A DNA stretch of 64,000 bases from Akebia trifoliata. Taxonomy: Eukaryota; Streptophyta; Magnoliopsida; Ranunculales; Lardizabalaceae. Of this stretch, positions 48,094 through 59,780 are shown piece by piece. The translations under genes were made by a program, and so were the position numbers. The notes under the pieces were generated by a model, which did no database searches, was not told the origin of the DNA, and saw only the letters and a list, made by a program, of their open reading frames with translations. Position 1 is the stretch's first letter, and each line of letters begins with the position of its first letter. The stretch spans positions 8,666,967 through 8,730,966 of the forward strand of contig CM030706.1 of assembly GCA_017979445.1 (NCBI GenBank), in the 5' to 3' direction.

Positions 48094-50261
48094 TCACTTT
48101 CCCTTGATAGCTTCAATGAAATTGTTGAAATTCTTCTTAGAAGATCCTGCGTCACTTATACTCTTCTTTGCCATTTCCTTCATCTCTAGAGCTCTTGCTC
48201 TTATATTTTCATCACCAAACAAATCTCTAACCTTCTTATTAATTTCTTCCCTTGTGATTATTCCATTCTCTTCTGGGTTTAACTTTAATCCAATCTTCCA
48301 AACATCAGAAATATAAGTTTGATTAAACAATTGGTCAGCAAAGTAAGGCCAAGAAAGGAAAGGACTCCAACTCCAAAGCTTAACCCTTCCATAGTAGAAT
48401 TCCAACCACAATGGGTCAAGAAGCAAGCAATGGAAGGATGTCTTAACAATTGTTGTTGTGGAGCCCACCCCACCATTCTTCCACGTGTACCTACTCTTGC
48501 TTGAAAACCATCTGGGTATGTTGCGGATGGACCTTCAATAAGATCTGGCCGTACGACCCACAAGAAAGGTTGGCCAGTAAGCTCAAGCCCGAGTGCTAGC
48601 TCATGGAATTGGTGCTGGTTAAAGACTGTGATACTTCCGAAAGCAACATAGATGACAGAACATGGAGCTTGTTTATCAAGCCAGTGCAGACAAGTTGGGT
48701 CTTCGGGCCAGAAGTTTCCGTGAATCGTGTCTTCGTGGTTGGACGCAAGCAATGGGCCGATTGGTAGGAGGTTTGGATTCAATTGGAAAGCTGGTTCTTC
48801 GATCTCGTAGAATGAGTTGCATAGAAGCCACTCAACATCTTTTGTTGCTTGAGTGCTTGTGAATAGGTATCGAAAGAAGGTTCGTTGTGCAATAGGGTCA
48901 CCGATGCAACTCCAAGCAAAATGTGTTGTATTCATGGGAGGCATGGTAGGAGATAGGTGGATCACTTGGTGATTTAGGGGAGTTCCTGCAACAAGTTTTA
49001 CCAACCAATATAATCCTAGAAATTAGAATCTGGCATCATTCTTTTATAAAAATCTATACCTTATGTAGGTAACAAACATTTTAATCATTCCAAAATCTTA
49101 ATTATTCTTTATTAAAAACTTAAAATCCAATGACTAGCCAAGTTTTCATCAACTCGGCCGTTTTAAAATATCAGATGAGTCAACTTGGATTCAGAGGACT
49201 ATTTACATTGAAAATTTTGGACGATGGCCTTCCTAACTCATTTTGGTTTTAGACGAGTTTTAAAACCATTAGGAATCATGGCATCTATCAAGTCTAATTT
49301 GGTTATACCTCAACCTGGCCTAATGGGCTTGGGTATTTTTTTTATTTTTTATAATCTCTATCCTAATTGAAAAAATGGATAGAGATGAAAGTAAATTTAT
49401 TATTATTTATAATATGTTTTACTCATTCATTGTTAAAAATTTATACATCTATTTATACAATATAAATTTAAAATATATTAGTGGACCAGGTCGGTTGAAT
49501 TACTTCTTAGCCTGACCGTACTTGCTCAAGATCAAGGCCAGAACTCTCTTTTTATTAGTAAGGCCAGGACTAGGGAGCTCGGCTTGTCTATAGGCCAACA
49601 CCTTGGGATTTTAGTAAGGAGGTTTGTCGACTCTTTCTTTCTTAACGTCCCATCACCCCGATACAATTGAGGAACTCTAGTTGTCAATCTTGACAAATCA
49701 AGTCGTCAATCTTGACCATTTGAATTGTTGACTTGGTGATTTGAACGGTTGATCTCAATGACTCACCTTCAAACATCATGATTGTGTGATTTTGACGATT
49801 GGGAGAAAGGTTGACCTCAATTATTTAGATTCTCAATCTTGACCATTTTAATTATCATTCTCAACAATTGAAAGGAGTTGAAGGTCATTAAGCAAAAAAT
49901 AGAAGATTTTTAGAAGAGTTGTAATAATTTGACTTAGGCCCGTGACATAGTCAATGGACACTTGACATGATAGGCTCTGATGAGGTAGATCTACTTTCCT
50001 CAAGATACAAAACTGCATTTTTTTTTTTATGTCGATTATGTCGTGTGGGTAAGTCGGTTTATAACAGTTCTTTAAATAATTTTCCCTAAATAGAAAAAGA
50101 AGTCCGTTTTTCGGACAAGTTAAAATTTATAAAATATGCCTTTGAGGTTTGATTTTTGTACCGTAACTGCCCTCAAAAAAATATATTTTTTACCAAACAT
50201 ACCCCCAAGGTGTATTTGATGTACTATAAGAAGACTCCTGTTTTTCATCTATAATTTCTTA

Positions 50262-50295
<34 letters not shown>

Positions 50296-50795
50296 CAATA
50301 ATTCTCACCGTTGGCATCAATTACTCCCTCTTCAATGAGCTTTGGAATGTGTTGGGTCAAGACTCTGACCGCAACCGCAGCAGGCCAAAATGCTGCAAAA
50401 GGTATTCCCATTTTCTTGGCAACTTGTACAACCCAACCCATAACTTCATCAGCAATGATGTACGTGATCTCATCATCGTTGGATTCGTTGATCTTACCTA
50501 TCAATTCCTCGAGATGAGGCGGCATCGATCTCAAGATAGATTCGCTGAGGCTACCAATCTGGTTTCGATCTTCCTCGGGTCCCATTCCATCAGGGACTGA
50601 GACTAGATGGATCCGATTCTGATCATCGTGGTTCTCCTTATTCCGTAAGGAGGAGATGACACGTGTGTGATTAAAGTCTGTGTTAACGAAGGTGATCTTG
50701 AAGCCATGTTCGACTAAGAGATTTGATAATTCCAGAAGGGGTATTACATGGCCTTGAGCTGGGAATGGTATAACCAGGATGTGTGCTTTACCCAT
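48094..50795 (-). CDS. UDP-glycosyltransferase, UGT83A-like, two exons, frameshifted
   Basis: Family-1 glycosyltransferase, transferring sugar from a UDP-sugar to a small acceptor, presumably cytosolic. Exon 1 (50309-50795) starts MGKAHILVIPFPAQGHV; His16 is the expected catalytic base and Asp116 (in ITYIIADEVMGW) its partner. The later in-frame ATG at 50795 is chosen over one 27 bases upstream because MGKAHILV matches the family start. Donor G/GTGAGA; the intron 48986-50308 holds a (TTA)n run beside the donor; acceptor TTGCAG/GAACTCC. Exon 2 (48094-48985) includes ATKDVEWLLCNSFYEIE, PCSVIYVAFGS and the PSPG box from WAPQQQLLRHP to HCGWNSTMEG. At 48362-48374 a partial duplication of ACTCC adds a net 5 bases and shifts frame within PSPG; the original frame resumes (YFADQLFNQTYISDVWKIG) to TGA at 48094. 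Ignoring 5 bases, the length is 457 residues, normal for the family. UGT83A assignment is by overall resemblance; the substrate is unknown. Either a recent pseudogene or a sequencing error. Confidence 0.88.
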
Positions 50796-50855
50796 GTTAT
50801 CAGGACTCTCTCTCTCTCTCAACTTCTTTTCCTCTATTTATCTACACCTCCGTCG

Positions 50856-50868
50856 ACTCTTTATATTG
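50856..50868 (-). promoter_or_regulatory. Probable TATA box of the UGT gene
   Basis: On the minus strand the sequence reads CAATATAAAGAGTC, about 65-70 bases upstream of the start codon, leaving room for a short leader that ends in a GAGAGAGAGAG run just before the ATG. Inferred from motif and position only. Confidence 0.5.
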
Positions 50869-50964
50869 AGATAAAAGGAGAAATACAAATTTTCTAAGTA
50901 TTTTCTAGATAAGGAATGGTAGGTCACACTCCTTTATAAAGTATATGGAGATAACCTTTCATCT

Positions 50965-51150
50965 CTTGATGACACGTTGCACTTTCAAATTTTAATAATT
51001 AGAAAAATACTAGAATGATACAAACAGAGACACAAAGGTGACAAAAATGATGTGTCATCTCTTGATGACACGTTGCATTTTTTAATTTTAATAATTAGGA
51101 AAATGATGGAATGACATAAACGGAGACACAAAGGTGATAAAAATGATGTG
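50965..51150. repeat. Direct repeat in UGT upstream region
   Basis: 'cttgatgacacgttgca' begins at about 50965 and again at about 51058, and each copy continues through 'aattttaataattag' to 'gagacacaaaggtga', giving a tandem pair of about 93 bases. It sits 170-350 bases upstream of the UGT ATG. The ACGTTG/CACGT-type core could matter for regulation, but that is speculation. The left edge of copy A at base 1 starts just beyond this repeat. Confidence 0.75.
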
Positions 51151-51235
51151 GTGGCGTGCACATAACTGTAGATGCTTTTTACTTGTGCCTCACGGAAAAG
51201 TATCTACAGTAATGTGAACGACACCACGAGTTTTT

Positions 51236-52585
51236 GTCACCTTTGTGTCACCCCAGCACGACTCTAATAATTATGTTAGATAACTATGTGTTTTCACTGA
51301 TGACGTACCTCTTTATATATCTCCAAATATTTGAGACACCCCTAATTATGTTTTCAACTCACGCAATGACAAGACTGCCTTGGCATCTTTTCTTATAAAC
51401 TAATTGTAAATGATCTCGATGCTATCATCATCAAATTTTTTTTCAAGTGGTAAGGTGACTGATTTGAAAGAAAAATCTAGGGATTTTAAGTCATTTTTAA
51501 TTAGTTTATGGGAGAAGACTGAGGTCAAGAGGCATGAAACCGATTTACAAACGTAAGGGTATCTAAAATATTCACTAATTCATTGAAACACCTTGGACTT
51601 CTTTTATATGCTAGTGAAAAAGGACCTAAAGCACTTGTTTTTTTTTTTTTTTTTTTTAACCTAAAATTTTTAACATCTTGGATAAAATAATATTTGATGA
51701 TGATGATATATACCGATAGCAATGCCGATGATGAGGACAATGAGATCACTTTTAGATGGTGATGATTGAGGATGAAGAGGTCATCGATATCACTTTTCAT
51801 TAGTTTATAGTAATAATATAAAAAAGACCAGTATCAAGGGGTTATTTCATCCATTTGAAAACATATGGAGGCATCATAAATGTTCACAAAACTATCAAAA
51901 AGATCCTGACAATATAAGGGGCATCAAAATAATGATTAAAACTTGAAGAATGTCATCAAGAGATGGAGAGTAAATGCCACCCACAGCGATTTATCTCTAC
52001 TTACCTGAGATGTGTGGCTTGTGGGGTATTGCATGAACATGGGGATTTGGGCAAGACATGGTGCTCTAGGAGGCTAGTTGCCTCACTCCTCCTAGTCGGC
52101 CCTATGGGTTTGAAACCTCTGTTGTTGAAAAAAAAAAAAATTGGTTGCAACAGTTTCATATGCTCATGCACAAGCACGTGTTGTGACAAATAACAGTGAC
52201 AAGTGGATTGACATTGGAGCAACAAAAGAGTTTTGCAATGATCGAAATCTCTTTACAAGTAATTATGTAATTTGTAAAGAATTTGAAAAGTGGACATGGT
52301 AAAAACAATGCTCTCTCCGACATTCTTGGCCTTGGATCCATACAACTTTAATTCACTTATGAGAAAGTCATACATCTTGTCATTGTTTTTTCATATGCCA
52401 GAACTCACCAAAAACTATATATCTAAAGGCCTTCGTAACAAAGCAAGTTTCAAGTCAGTGTATGAATCGAACAGCCTTACCTTGTCTAAGAATGAGGTTT
52501 TCATGGTCATAGATAATTTTGTAACGACATGATTCGTCCAAATTTATTAATGAAAATTCTTTTTTTGTTTATATTGAATTGAGTA
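51236..52585. repeat. Tandem duplication, copy B (uninterrupted)
   Basis: Equivalent of 1-836, 30803-31097 and 47568-47789 joined together. It preserves both empty sites: TGC at 52079-52081 for CACTA family 2, and CAT at 52373-52375 for CACTA family 1. Includes the copia remnant described separately. No host gene. Confidence 0.88.
52140..52530 (+). pseudogene. Copia protease and linker remnant, copy B
   Basis: Frames on the plus strand read VVTNNSDKWIDIGATKEFCN, then LFTSNYVICKEFEKW, and after a shift KSYILSLFFHMPELTKNYIS, KGLRNKASFKSVYESNSLTL. This is the Ty1/copia protease signature (W-x-D-x-GAT) and the segment leading to integrase. The Ser/Thr of the catalytic D-S/T-G is Ile here and Thr in copy A. 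No LTRs were identified around it. Confidence 0.7.
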
Positions 52586-53690
52586 ACATGCATGTTCTTA
52601 TAATTTGGTATCTTTCTTTTTATTTCTACGTTTGTTTCATTTAATCAAACTACACGTAGATTTGGCCAATGTTTGACAAGATTGTAATTTGACACCTATA
52701 TAGGATTTACAAGTCCAGTTAATATTTCCAACAATTTCCAACTTGGTCCATGCAAATAATTTTAGTTTTAGAAAAGACTCGATGGTTGAATTTTAAAGGC
52801 CCAGTAGTCACTCTTAGCTTTAAAAATTATTGCTCAAAAGCATTCAAGTACTACTTTAACTCTCACTCAATTACAAAAATAGTACTAGCAATGGATTATG
52901 AATGTTTTGAGTTTTCTTTTATTGATATCAAAACAGTTCCATGGTCACAAAATTAAATCATCAATGATTATGGGATTTTAAACTTCGTAGTGATTTTACT
53001 GGAGTGAGATATAAGACTATGTACACACTTCATGCAATCACACATATACATATTCCAAAGCATCATGCTTCACACTTTTAGTGTGTTATTCTTATATAAC
53101 TCAGCAAACCGGCCGTGCAAAATCAATCACCAATCTATCAGAACAAAGGTATACCAATGCATTGCCCAAATGCATCTACCCCAAGCATCCCTCATGAATA
53201 CTAAACCGTATTTTAGGCTAACTTCTTTAACATTTTTCACATATGACCAAACTCGTGATCTCTACATGATTCTTAATTTTGGGCACATACTTGATGGCAA
53301 CTTCATATTAGATAAACAATCATGAGACTGAAAGTAAAATCACCACTTCCAACGTTCAATTGATCTTTACCTACATCACATTATCAAAATATTATTACTC
53401 CTACAGATCTTAATATAACTAAAGAAAGTAAGGAATTAATTCATAAATTAACAAGAGGGTGGAGAAAAATCTATCAAGAGATAACTTGTAATTCAACTTT
53501 ATTATTAAAGGATAAATAATCTAGCTCAAGATGCAACTATTAAGTTTGAAAATAGGAATAAAATTCCATCTGAATGATGGTTCAAGTGATGACATAATCT
53601 AAAATGAAACGACACCCTCTGATAGTCTAGATCTTCGATACTTTCAAACTTTAATCTTAAGTTTGGGGTTTTTTCTTGTTGTTGAGACCC
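52586..53690. other. Intergenic, no gene seen
   Basis: AT-rich. Open frames at 52750-52956 and 53032-53325 carry no motif I recognise and have no splice context. Possibly retroelement untranslated DNA, as copia pieces lie on both sides. Confidence 0.5.
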
Positions 53691-53699
53691 ATCATTCCT

Positions 53700-53800
53700 T
53701 TTCTTGCAATCAGCTTGTGAATTTATGACAATCTCTTTTCAAATGCCCTTTCTTCTTGTGAAACTAACATTCTCCATGTTCGATAATTTTTTCCCTTATG
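53700..53800 (-). pseudogene. Copia gag zinc-knuckle remnant
   Basis: The minus strand reads GEC, a stop, FHKKKGHLKRDCHKF, matching the C-x2-C-x4-H-x4-C knuckle of copia gag with the second cysteine lost and a stop codon in place of an aromatic residue. A lysine-rich tail follows. Short and degraded. Confidence 0.5.
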
Positions 53801-54553
53801 ATCATTTTCAAAGTCCTTATTGTAATGACTCAATCCCAAATTAATAGATTTAAAAAGAAAACAATAATAATAGTAAATATTTGAATAACAGGTGATAGAA
53901 TCAAAATAAATTAAAATTTTAAATTAGGGGCAAGTTTATATTAAACTAAAGTAGGTTTATATACAATACATATGTTATGTTTGTTACAAAGCTGTGGTGG
54001 TGGTGTTGCTTAGATTTAGTGGTGGATCCCACCACTTACACTACTTAAAAATAAATAAAAAGGTTTGAAACCCTTGTTTTGCCAAAAGCCTTCTTAATGG
54101 GCTGATAGGGGCTGCTATAGGATAAAAAAAAATGAAGAGGAAAGAAACGAAAAGAAAGGAAAGGGAAGGGAAGGGAAGGGAAGAGAGAGAGAGAGAGAGA
54201 GAGAGAGAAGAAATTTTAGGTCGTTGAATACAACTTTGGCAAGATTTTTTGTAGAATTCCAATCTAGCACGGGGAGTGTTAATTGAGATAATTAATTCAA
54301 TATATATTCTGAATTTAATTATTTTTTCATAGATCTAAGTGATTTAGGATTTGATTTATTTTCAAGTGTAAGATTGCATTTCTTGGTGAATCTTGGGGTT
54401 CTTTTCAAATTTTGGTTTTTAAATAGTTTTGAATTGTAAGATTTGGTTGTTACGAAGTATTCTAATCTGTAGTATTTAGGAAAAAAATTATTTAGGAAAT
54501 TTAGTGAGAGTTGTTTTATTGCGTTAATTTGAATCATTAGGCTTTTATCAAAT
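53801..54553. other. Intergenic with GA-repeat tract
   Basis: No gene seen. A purine tract at 54131-54210 runs 'gaaaggaaagggaaggga' into (GA)n; the minus-strand frame across it is simple-sequence serine/leucine and not a gene. Confidence 0.6.
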
Positions 54554-54568
54554 GGGTAGCATTCTTTT

Positions 54569-56255
54569 TAGGCTTATCAATAGATAGTCGAAAATTCGAA
54601 TCCGATTCGAATTCGTATTTGCAATTTTAGATAATATCCAAAAATTTCAGATATTGAATTCCGATTCGAGTATATTCTAAGTATTCAAATAGATTTCTGA
54701 TACGAATTCGGATATTGATACATCCGATTCATTAATATCTGATCCAATACCAATGCAAAATACTTATATTTTACTCTCAATTTATATTGGGTGGAGTTCC
54801 TACGACCCCCATTACGACTCACATTGCGACACACCGTTTGTCTTATATGGGAAAAAATGTTTGGAATGGGCTGGTTTTTTGTGAGAATGATCTCTGCGAT
54901 GAGGGGATCATCCTTGTAAAAAATCATCCCATTCGAAAACTTCTAACTCCATCAAAATTGATTTACAAGAATTGGACGGTCTAAAATTTTTCAACTTGTA
55001 AACATGGGGCTACAAGTTTCATAATGAGCTGATTTTTGGCAAGGATGATCTCCTCATCATAGAGATCATTCTCACAAAAAATCAGTCCATTCCAAATATT
55101 TTTTCTCATATAAGACAAAACGGTATGTCGCAATATGAGTCGTAATGGGGGTCTATGGAACCCGACCCATTTATATTATATATAAATAAAAGTTGAAGAC
55201 TACTTTTCTATTAAATAAAAGGTGTAAGACAGCTTTTCAACTAAATGGAAGTGTAAGACAACTTTTTTTATATTATATATATAAATAAAAGATGTAAGAC
55301 AATTTTTCATATTATACATTATATATAAATGAAAGTGTGATAAGACAACTGTTTTCTTTTCATCATTATACATTTTTTCAGTCTTACACGTTGTTCAACG
55401 AATCCCACTTTGAAGTCAATAGTCCGCTTCCAATTTTGAAGAATCCCTCCTCATTATAAATACATTGCGTTTTACATTTGTTTTTTACAACCAATATGTT
55501 CACAAAAATTTGAAACACCTCTTAGAAATGCCACGTGTAATCCAATGGAGAGAATTGCTTTAAAATTTTCAAGGAGGCCGCCCACTTCAAAGATTTTTCC
55601 ATGTTCAACTCCTTTGCCTCATCTCCCCATTTCTTCTTTATCTTTCCTTGTAAACAATGTTAGATGAGAAAGACGAGGTGTAGAAAAGTGAGAGATTTGA
55701 TTGTCATCGAAACTATGTTTTCTATATGGATATGGAGGTGGAACTATGCTTAGGGATGTTAAGATGTTGCCACCTTCGTCTTCGATTCGTTCCTCTATTA
55801 TTGAAGTAGATAGAATTAAAAATAAGATGATGAAAAATTATGAATATCTTTTGACATGTTGAAAATTAATTGGTTTGAGAAGAAATAAGGGTTATTGATC
55901 GAGTTGAAGATGAGGGATTTTTTATATGATTCGAAGATGAAAATCTAGGGTTGAATACAAATGTGCTTGTGTTTGATTAAAAATCAAAGGTTTTGCAACA
56001 TCTCTTCTTTTCTGTAAGTTAAAACTATTTTTTTTCTTAACAAAAAAATTAATTTATTAATTTTCATGGTTTACTGAGTTTGAAAAACAAAAAAAATTAA
56101 AGATTTTATTTATTTATCGAAATTCGAATCGGATAAATATTTAATATCCGATAATTCATTCAGATGCAAATTTGAATATTGGTTAGTGATATCCGATCGG
56201 ATTCGAATTCGGATATAGCACTATCTGATCGAATACATATTTGTTGACAGCCCTA
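54569..56255. mobile_element. hAT-like non-autonomous element (1687 bp)
   Basis: Ends TAGGCTTATCAATAGAT and, in reverse complement, TAGGGCTGTCAACAAAT, flanked by imperfect octamers ATTCTTTT (54561-54568) and GTTCTTAT (56256-56263). Subterminal DNA on both sides is rich in 'cgaattcggatat/atatccgaattcg' words (54590-54760, 56115-56225). An 8-base duplication and a TAGGGCTG terminus are typical of plant hAT elements. No transposase frame. It contains a foldback MITE. Confidence 0.7.
54789..55168. mobile_element. Inner foldback MITE, Mutator-like (380 bp)
   Basis: Exact 9-base direct repeats ATTTATATT at 54780-54788 and 55169-55177, the target-duplication length of Mutator-like elements. Termini GGGTGGAGTTCCTACGACCC and, in reverse complement, GGGTCGGGTTCCATAGACCC; the arms stay complementary for most of the element (CCCATTACGACTCA, TTGCGACA, TTGTCTTATATG). 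The inner hairpin words 'gagaatgatctc' and 'gaggatgatctcctcatc' match the other two foldback elements. No coding capacity. Confidence 0.88.
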
Positions 56256-56750
56256 GTTCTTATGACAAAATCCTAGACAAAGCATTTTGTCTTATATGGG
56301 CTAAAAGTTTTAGAATGGACTGATTTTTTGCGAGGATGTCCTCTATGGTGAGAAAATCATCCTCATTAAAAACCAGTCAATTCTGAACATTTTAACCCAA
56401 GTTTATAAGTTGAAAAATTGTGAACCATCAATTTTTTACTATTAGTTTGTAACCACTTTTCATGGGGTTAGAAGTTTCAGAATTGACTGATTTTTTTGTG
56501 AGGATGATCTACTCACTATAGAGATAATCCTCACAAAACATCAGCCCATTAAGAAACTTTTTAGCCATATAAGAGAAAACTTTGTCTAGGATTTTGGCAA
56601 AATAACCCAACCCTTATAATTGATTAAATTGGATCACTATAAGCATGATATTAATTGATGTTTTTGGTAATTAAGGACATAAACTTTGGATATCAGGTGA
56701 GTGGTTAATCATTTTAAATAGGATTTGGCATTGATATTCATCAATAGGTG

Positions 56751-58399
56751 TAACTCGTCAACCCAATTGCAACGGTTCCCAATGATGGATGTTTATTCTA
56801 ATGCTTTATTTTGTTACCAGATATGTTTCAGAAATCTAGATGAGGTATCTCGAACTGACAAAACTGTAGAAACCATGCTATGCTAAGAAAATATAACTCC
56901 AAAAATTTAGAAATCATCATTTTTCAGACAAAAAGAAGCTTCACGATAAAAATCACTAAAAAATGATCAAATTATCAAAATACCCCTAACCTTAAAACAT
57001 CCCTAGAGCCTACGTTACGCTTAGGAAAATCCATTCAAACACATATAACAACAAATCAAAACCAAATAAATCATTTCGCCAATTTTCATAAAATTTGACA
57101 AAATTACGAAAATGCCTCTCATAAAATTCAAGACCATTCCACACAAAATTTTTTATAAATGACACAAACCAATATTTTCATTGAATTCCTTACGAAAAAT
57201 CGATTCTAAAACATCCTAGAACATCAACAACCAACTTGAAACACAAAAAGTCCTCTCCGAGGGCAAAACGATAATTTTATAATTTTAATTTCTGAAATTA
57301 ATAAATAAAACATTAAATAATTAAAGTGAAATATTAATAAAATTAATTTAAAATTGAACCAAAAAATTGATCAATTAGACTCTTAGGCAAATTGTTAATG
57401 GTTGCCAAGATATTTATTCAAGGACCTCTCCATTTGGGGGTCCAAAGAATCAAAGATATAATAGAGGGGGGGTCTCAAAAAAAGTAAAGTCAATCAAGTA
57501 AAACTAAAGTCAAAATTCAAGTAAGACTAAAGTCAAGATATTAAAGTCAATTAAATAAAACTAAATTCAAAATCTTAAAGTCAATCAAATAAGAGCAAAA
57601 GTCAAAACCCTAATAGGGTTCTAATTAAATAATAATTCTATTTAACAATCCTAATTAAATAATTACTCTATTTAATAGAATTTTAATTAAAATACAACTC
57701 TACCTAAAATAATTCTAATTAAAATATAACTCTAACTAAAAAAATTATAATTAAACACTACTTTTATACAAACAAACGCTTAAAAAAATCTATAAATAGG
57801 AGTCCTCACACCCTATTTTCGTATCAAATAATAAATCCTAAGAGAAGTAGGTCAAAAAGCTTTCCTAGCCTCTCATAAACCCTAATTTTGAAGCCCTAAC
57901 TCCTTACCTAACACTCCTACTTCGATTTTAGCTCAAAAAACACTTAGAAGCCCTTCAAAAATACTTCGAAATCCATAAAAAAATTCGAAGAACCCAGATC
58001 TAAGAAAGAGATACCTCGTTTCGGAGATCATAAATCAGATCTGGAGACAGAACGAAGCGAGGAATACTATACAAGGAGTTACTCTATCAGATCTGAGGGA
58101 ACGAAAACGTTGTCTTCGGAAAGATATAAATTTCGTAATTTTTTCTATTATTTAGGTCTTTTAGCGATGTAGTTTATTTGGGAATTAGTAGAGACTGGCG
58201 TTTGTCGGGCGGGGTTGGTACCTAACACCTTCCAACCCCGTAACGTGATCCCCGAACCCATATTTTTTGTAATAGATTAGTTGATTTATCTGTTTCAAGT
58301 CTCTATTCGATTCCTAAACCGTAATAAGTAGGTGGCGACTCCCAAACCTCAAAGGTCAAAATGTTGATCTGCGCACCCCGCGGATCAAGGGCGCTTTCA
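56751..58399 (+). repeat. LTR 4 of the gypsy family (5' truncated)
   Basis: Picks up the LTR alignment at 'taactcgtcaacccaattgc', missing about the first 36 bases including TG, and ends 'gggcgctttca' before G and TGGTGACTCC. An extra block of roughly 130 bases lies around 57340-57475. The 137 bases between the foldback element and this LTR are unassigned. Divergence from LTRs 1-3 is visibly greater than among those three. Confidence 0.83.
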
Positions 58400-59341
58400 G
58401 TGGTGACTCCACCGGGGATATTTGAGGATCAGACTTGAAAAGCCCCAAGTATGGAAAGCATTGCCACTAAGACCTAGTTTTTTGATTATTTTATTTTATT
58501 TTTAGTTATTTATTTATTTATTTATTTATTTCATTCGTTTTTTACTCAATTATTGAGCACTGGTTTGGATGTTGAATATTTTGTTTTGGCACTTTTTTAT
58601 AGATCATCTAGGGTCATTCGGAATGACCTTAAAATCATGCAGGATTTCAAGAAGGTAATGGTCTAAAATAATGGGTCTTGACTCATTTCTATTTGGATTA
58701 TTTTTTGGGTTTGTATTATCCTTTATTAATAATCTTTGGTTCAATTTTGGATATTTTGGATTTTGCATATAATTTTTCTTTTTGATTCAATCGAGGGTCA
58801 TTTAGAATGACCCTAAATAATGAAATATTCAAAGTGACATATGAATGGAAGATGAAATGATGGTAGTTGGGATAAGAGTCGTGGATTTTTTTTTTTTTTA
58901 GAAAATTTTTGTATGAGAATGTTTGGCACGTTACTATGAATATGTGGCGAGTTATGAAGATAAATTATTTTTAAGTGATGTGCTAAGAAATAAGAAATTT
59001 TTTTTTTTTAAAGTTGTTCATGATGAGGATAGAATTCCAAAAAAAAAAAAAAAAAAAAATTATGAGTGGGGTGCCATTCGTAGAAAATGATTTTTTTTAT
59101 TTTTATCTTCGTCTCATATAATTATTTGTGAGTGATGGGCTAAGAAACAAAAAACTTTCCTTTTTTAATGTTGTTTGTGATGAGGAGAGGATTCCAAAAA
59201 AAAATTCAAATTTATTTTTGTAAGAAGTTTTTTTTTTTTTCGTGTGGTGTGCCAATAGTGAAAACTTTGTTTTCTTATTTCTATCTTCTTCTCCACAAAG
59301 ACAGCAAGTAAAAAAAACGTTTTCTCTCTCTCTCTCTCTTC

Positions 59342-59780
59342 TCACCTTATTCAGCCATCTCTATATCTTCTTGAACTCTTGCAAATCTGAGATTGATCTC
59401 ATCGATCTCTTTATTCTGATCGAAAGTAGGTACCGATTCCTCCTATGTAAAACCCCCAAACTTGATTTGGATGTTGGAGATAAACTAGGAACTTTGAAAT
59501 TAAAAGAAGATTGTAATGGTGGTGGAGAATTTAGACCAGAGGCTTCAATTTTGAGATCTGAAATTTTATTTTCTTTACCTATTACTCGACAGAAATCTAC
59601 GATTACTAAGCATTTTATCGAGAATCATTATAAGAATATTCTGCACTGTCTTCAAGATCGCAAAAAGAGGACGTGGTCGCTCACAGATCTAAAACCAAGC
59701 CGCTCTCCTCTCTCCAATCTCCCCATCACAAATACCTCTCCCCTGTTTTTAACCTCTCATCCCCCTTTCTGTTACAAGCT
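59342..59780 (+). pseudogene. Captured leader/exon segment of unknown gene
   Basis: The plus-strand frame is open from the CT tract to 59784 and reads, among others, [39 protein letters not shown] and [13 protein letters not shown]. It looks like real coding sequence (charged, no low complexity after 59450) but I cannot name it. It ends where ribonucleotide reductase sequence starts in another frame, so this is a second fragment joined to the first. It could instead be 5' leader of the reductase gene. Confidence 0.4.

Larger units (their letters stand above)
54554..56613. mobile_element. Outer foldback MITE (Mutator-like?), split by hAT insertion
   Basis: After removing the hAT-like insert, 'gggtagcattctttt' (54554-54568) joins 'gacaaaatcctagacaaag' (56264-56282). 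The right end in reverse complement reads GGGTTGGGTTATTTTGCC then AAAATCCTAGACAAAG, so the arms match over 35 or more bases. The inner arms carry the 'gaggatgatct' / 'agataatcctcac' hairpin of the family (56495-56540). Flanking nonamers TTATCAAAT / TTATAATTG are only a weak target duplication. Confidence 0.65.

Noticed and set aside
50259..50308. Extension of UGT exon 1 through the poly-Ile stretch
   Set aside because: This is translation into the intron's (TTA)n run past a good GTGAGA donor; the acceptor at 48986 rejoins the frame exactly.
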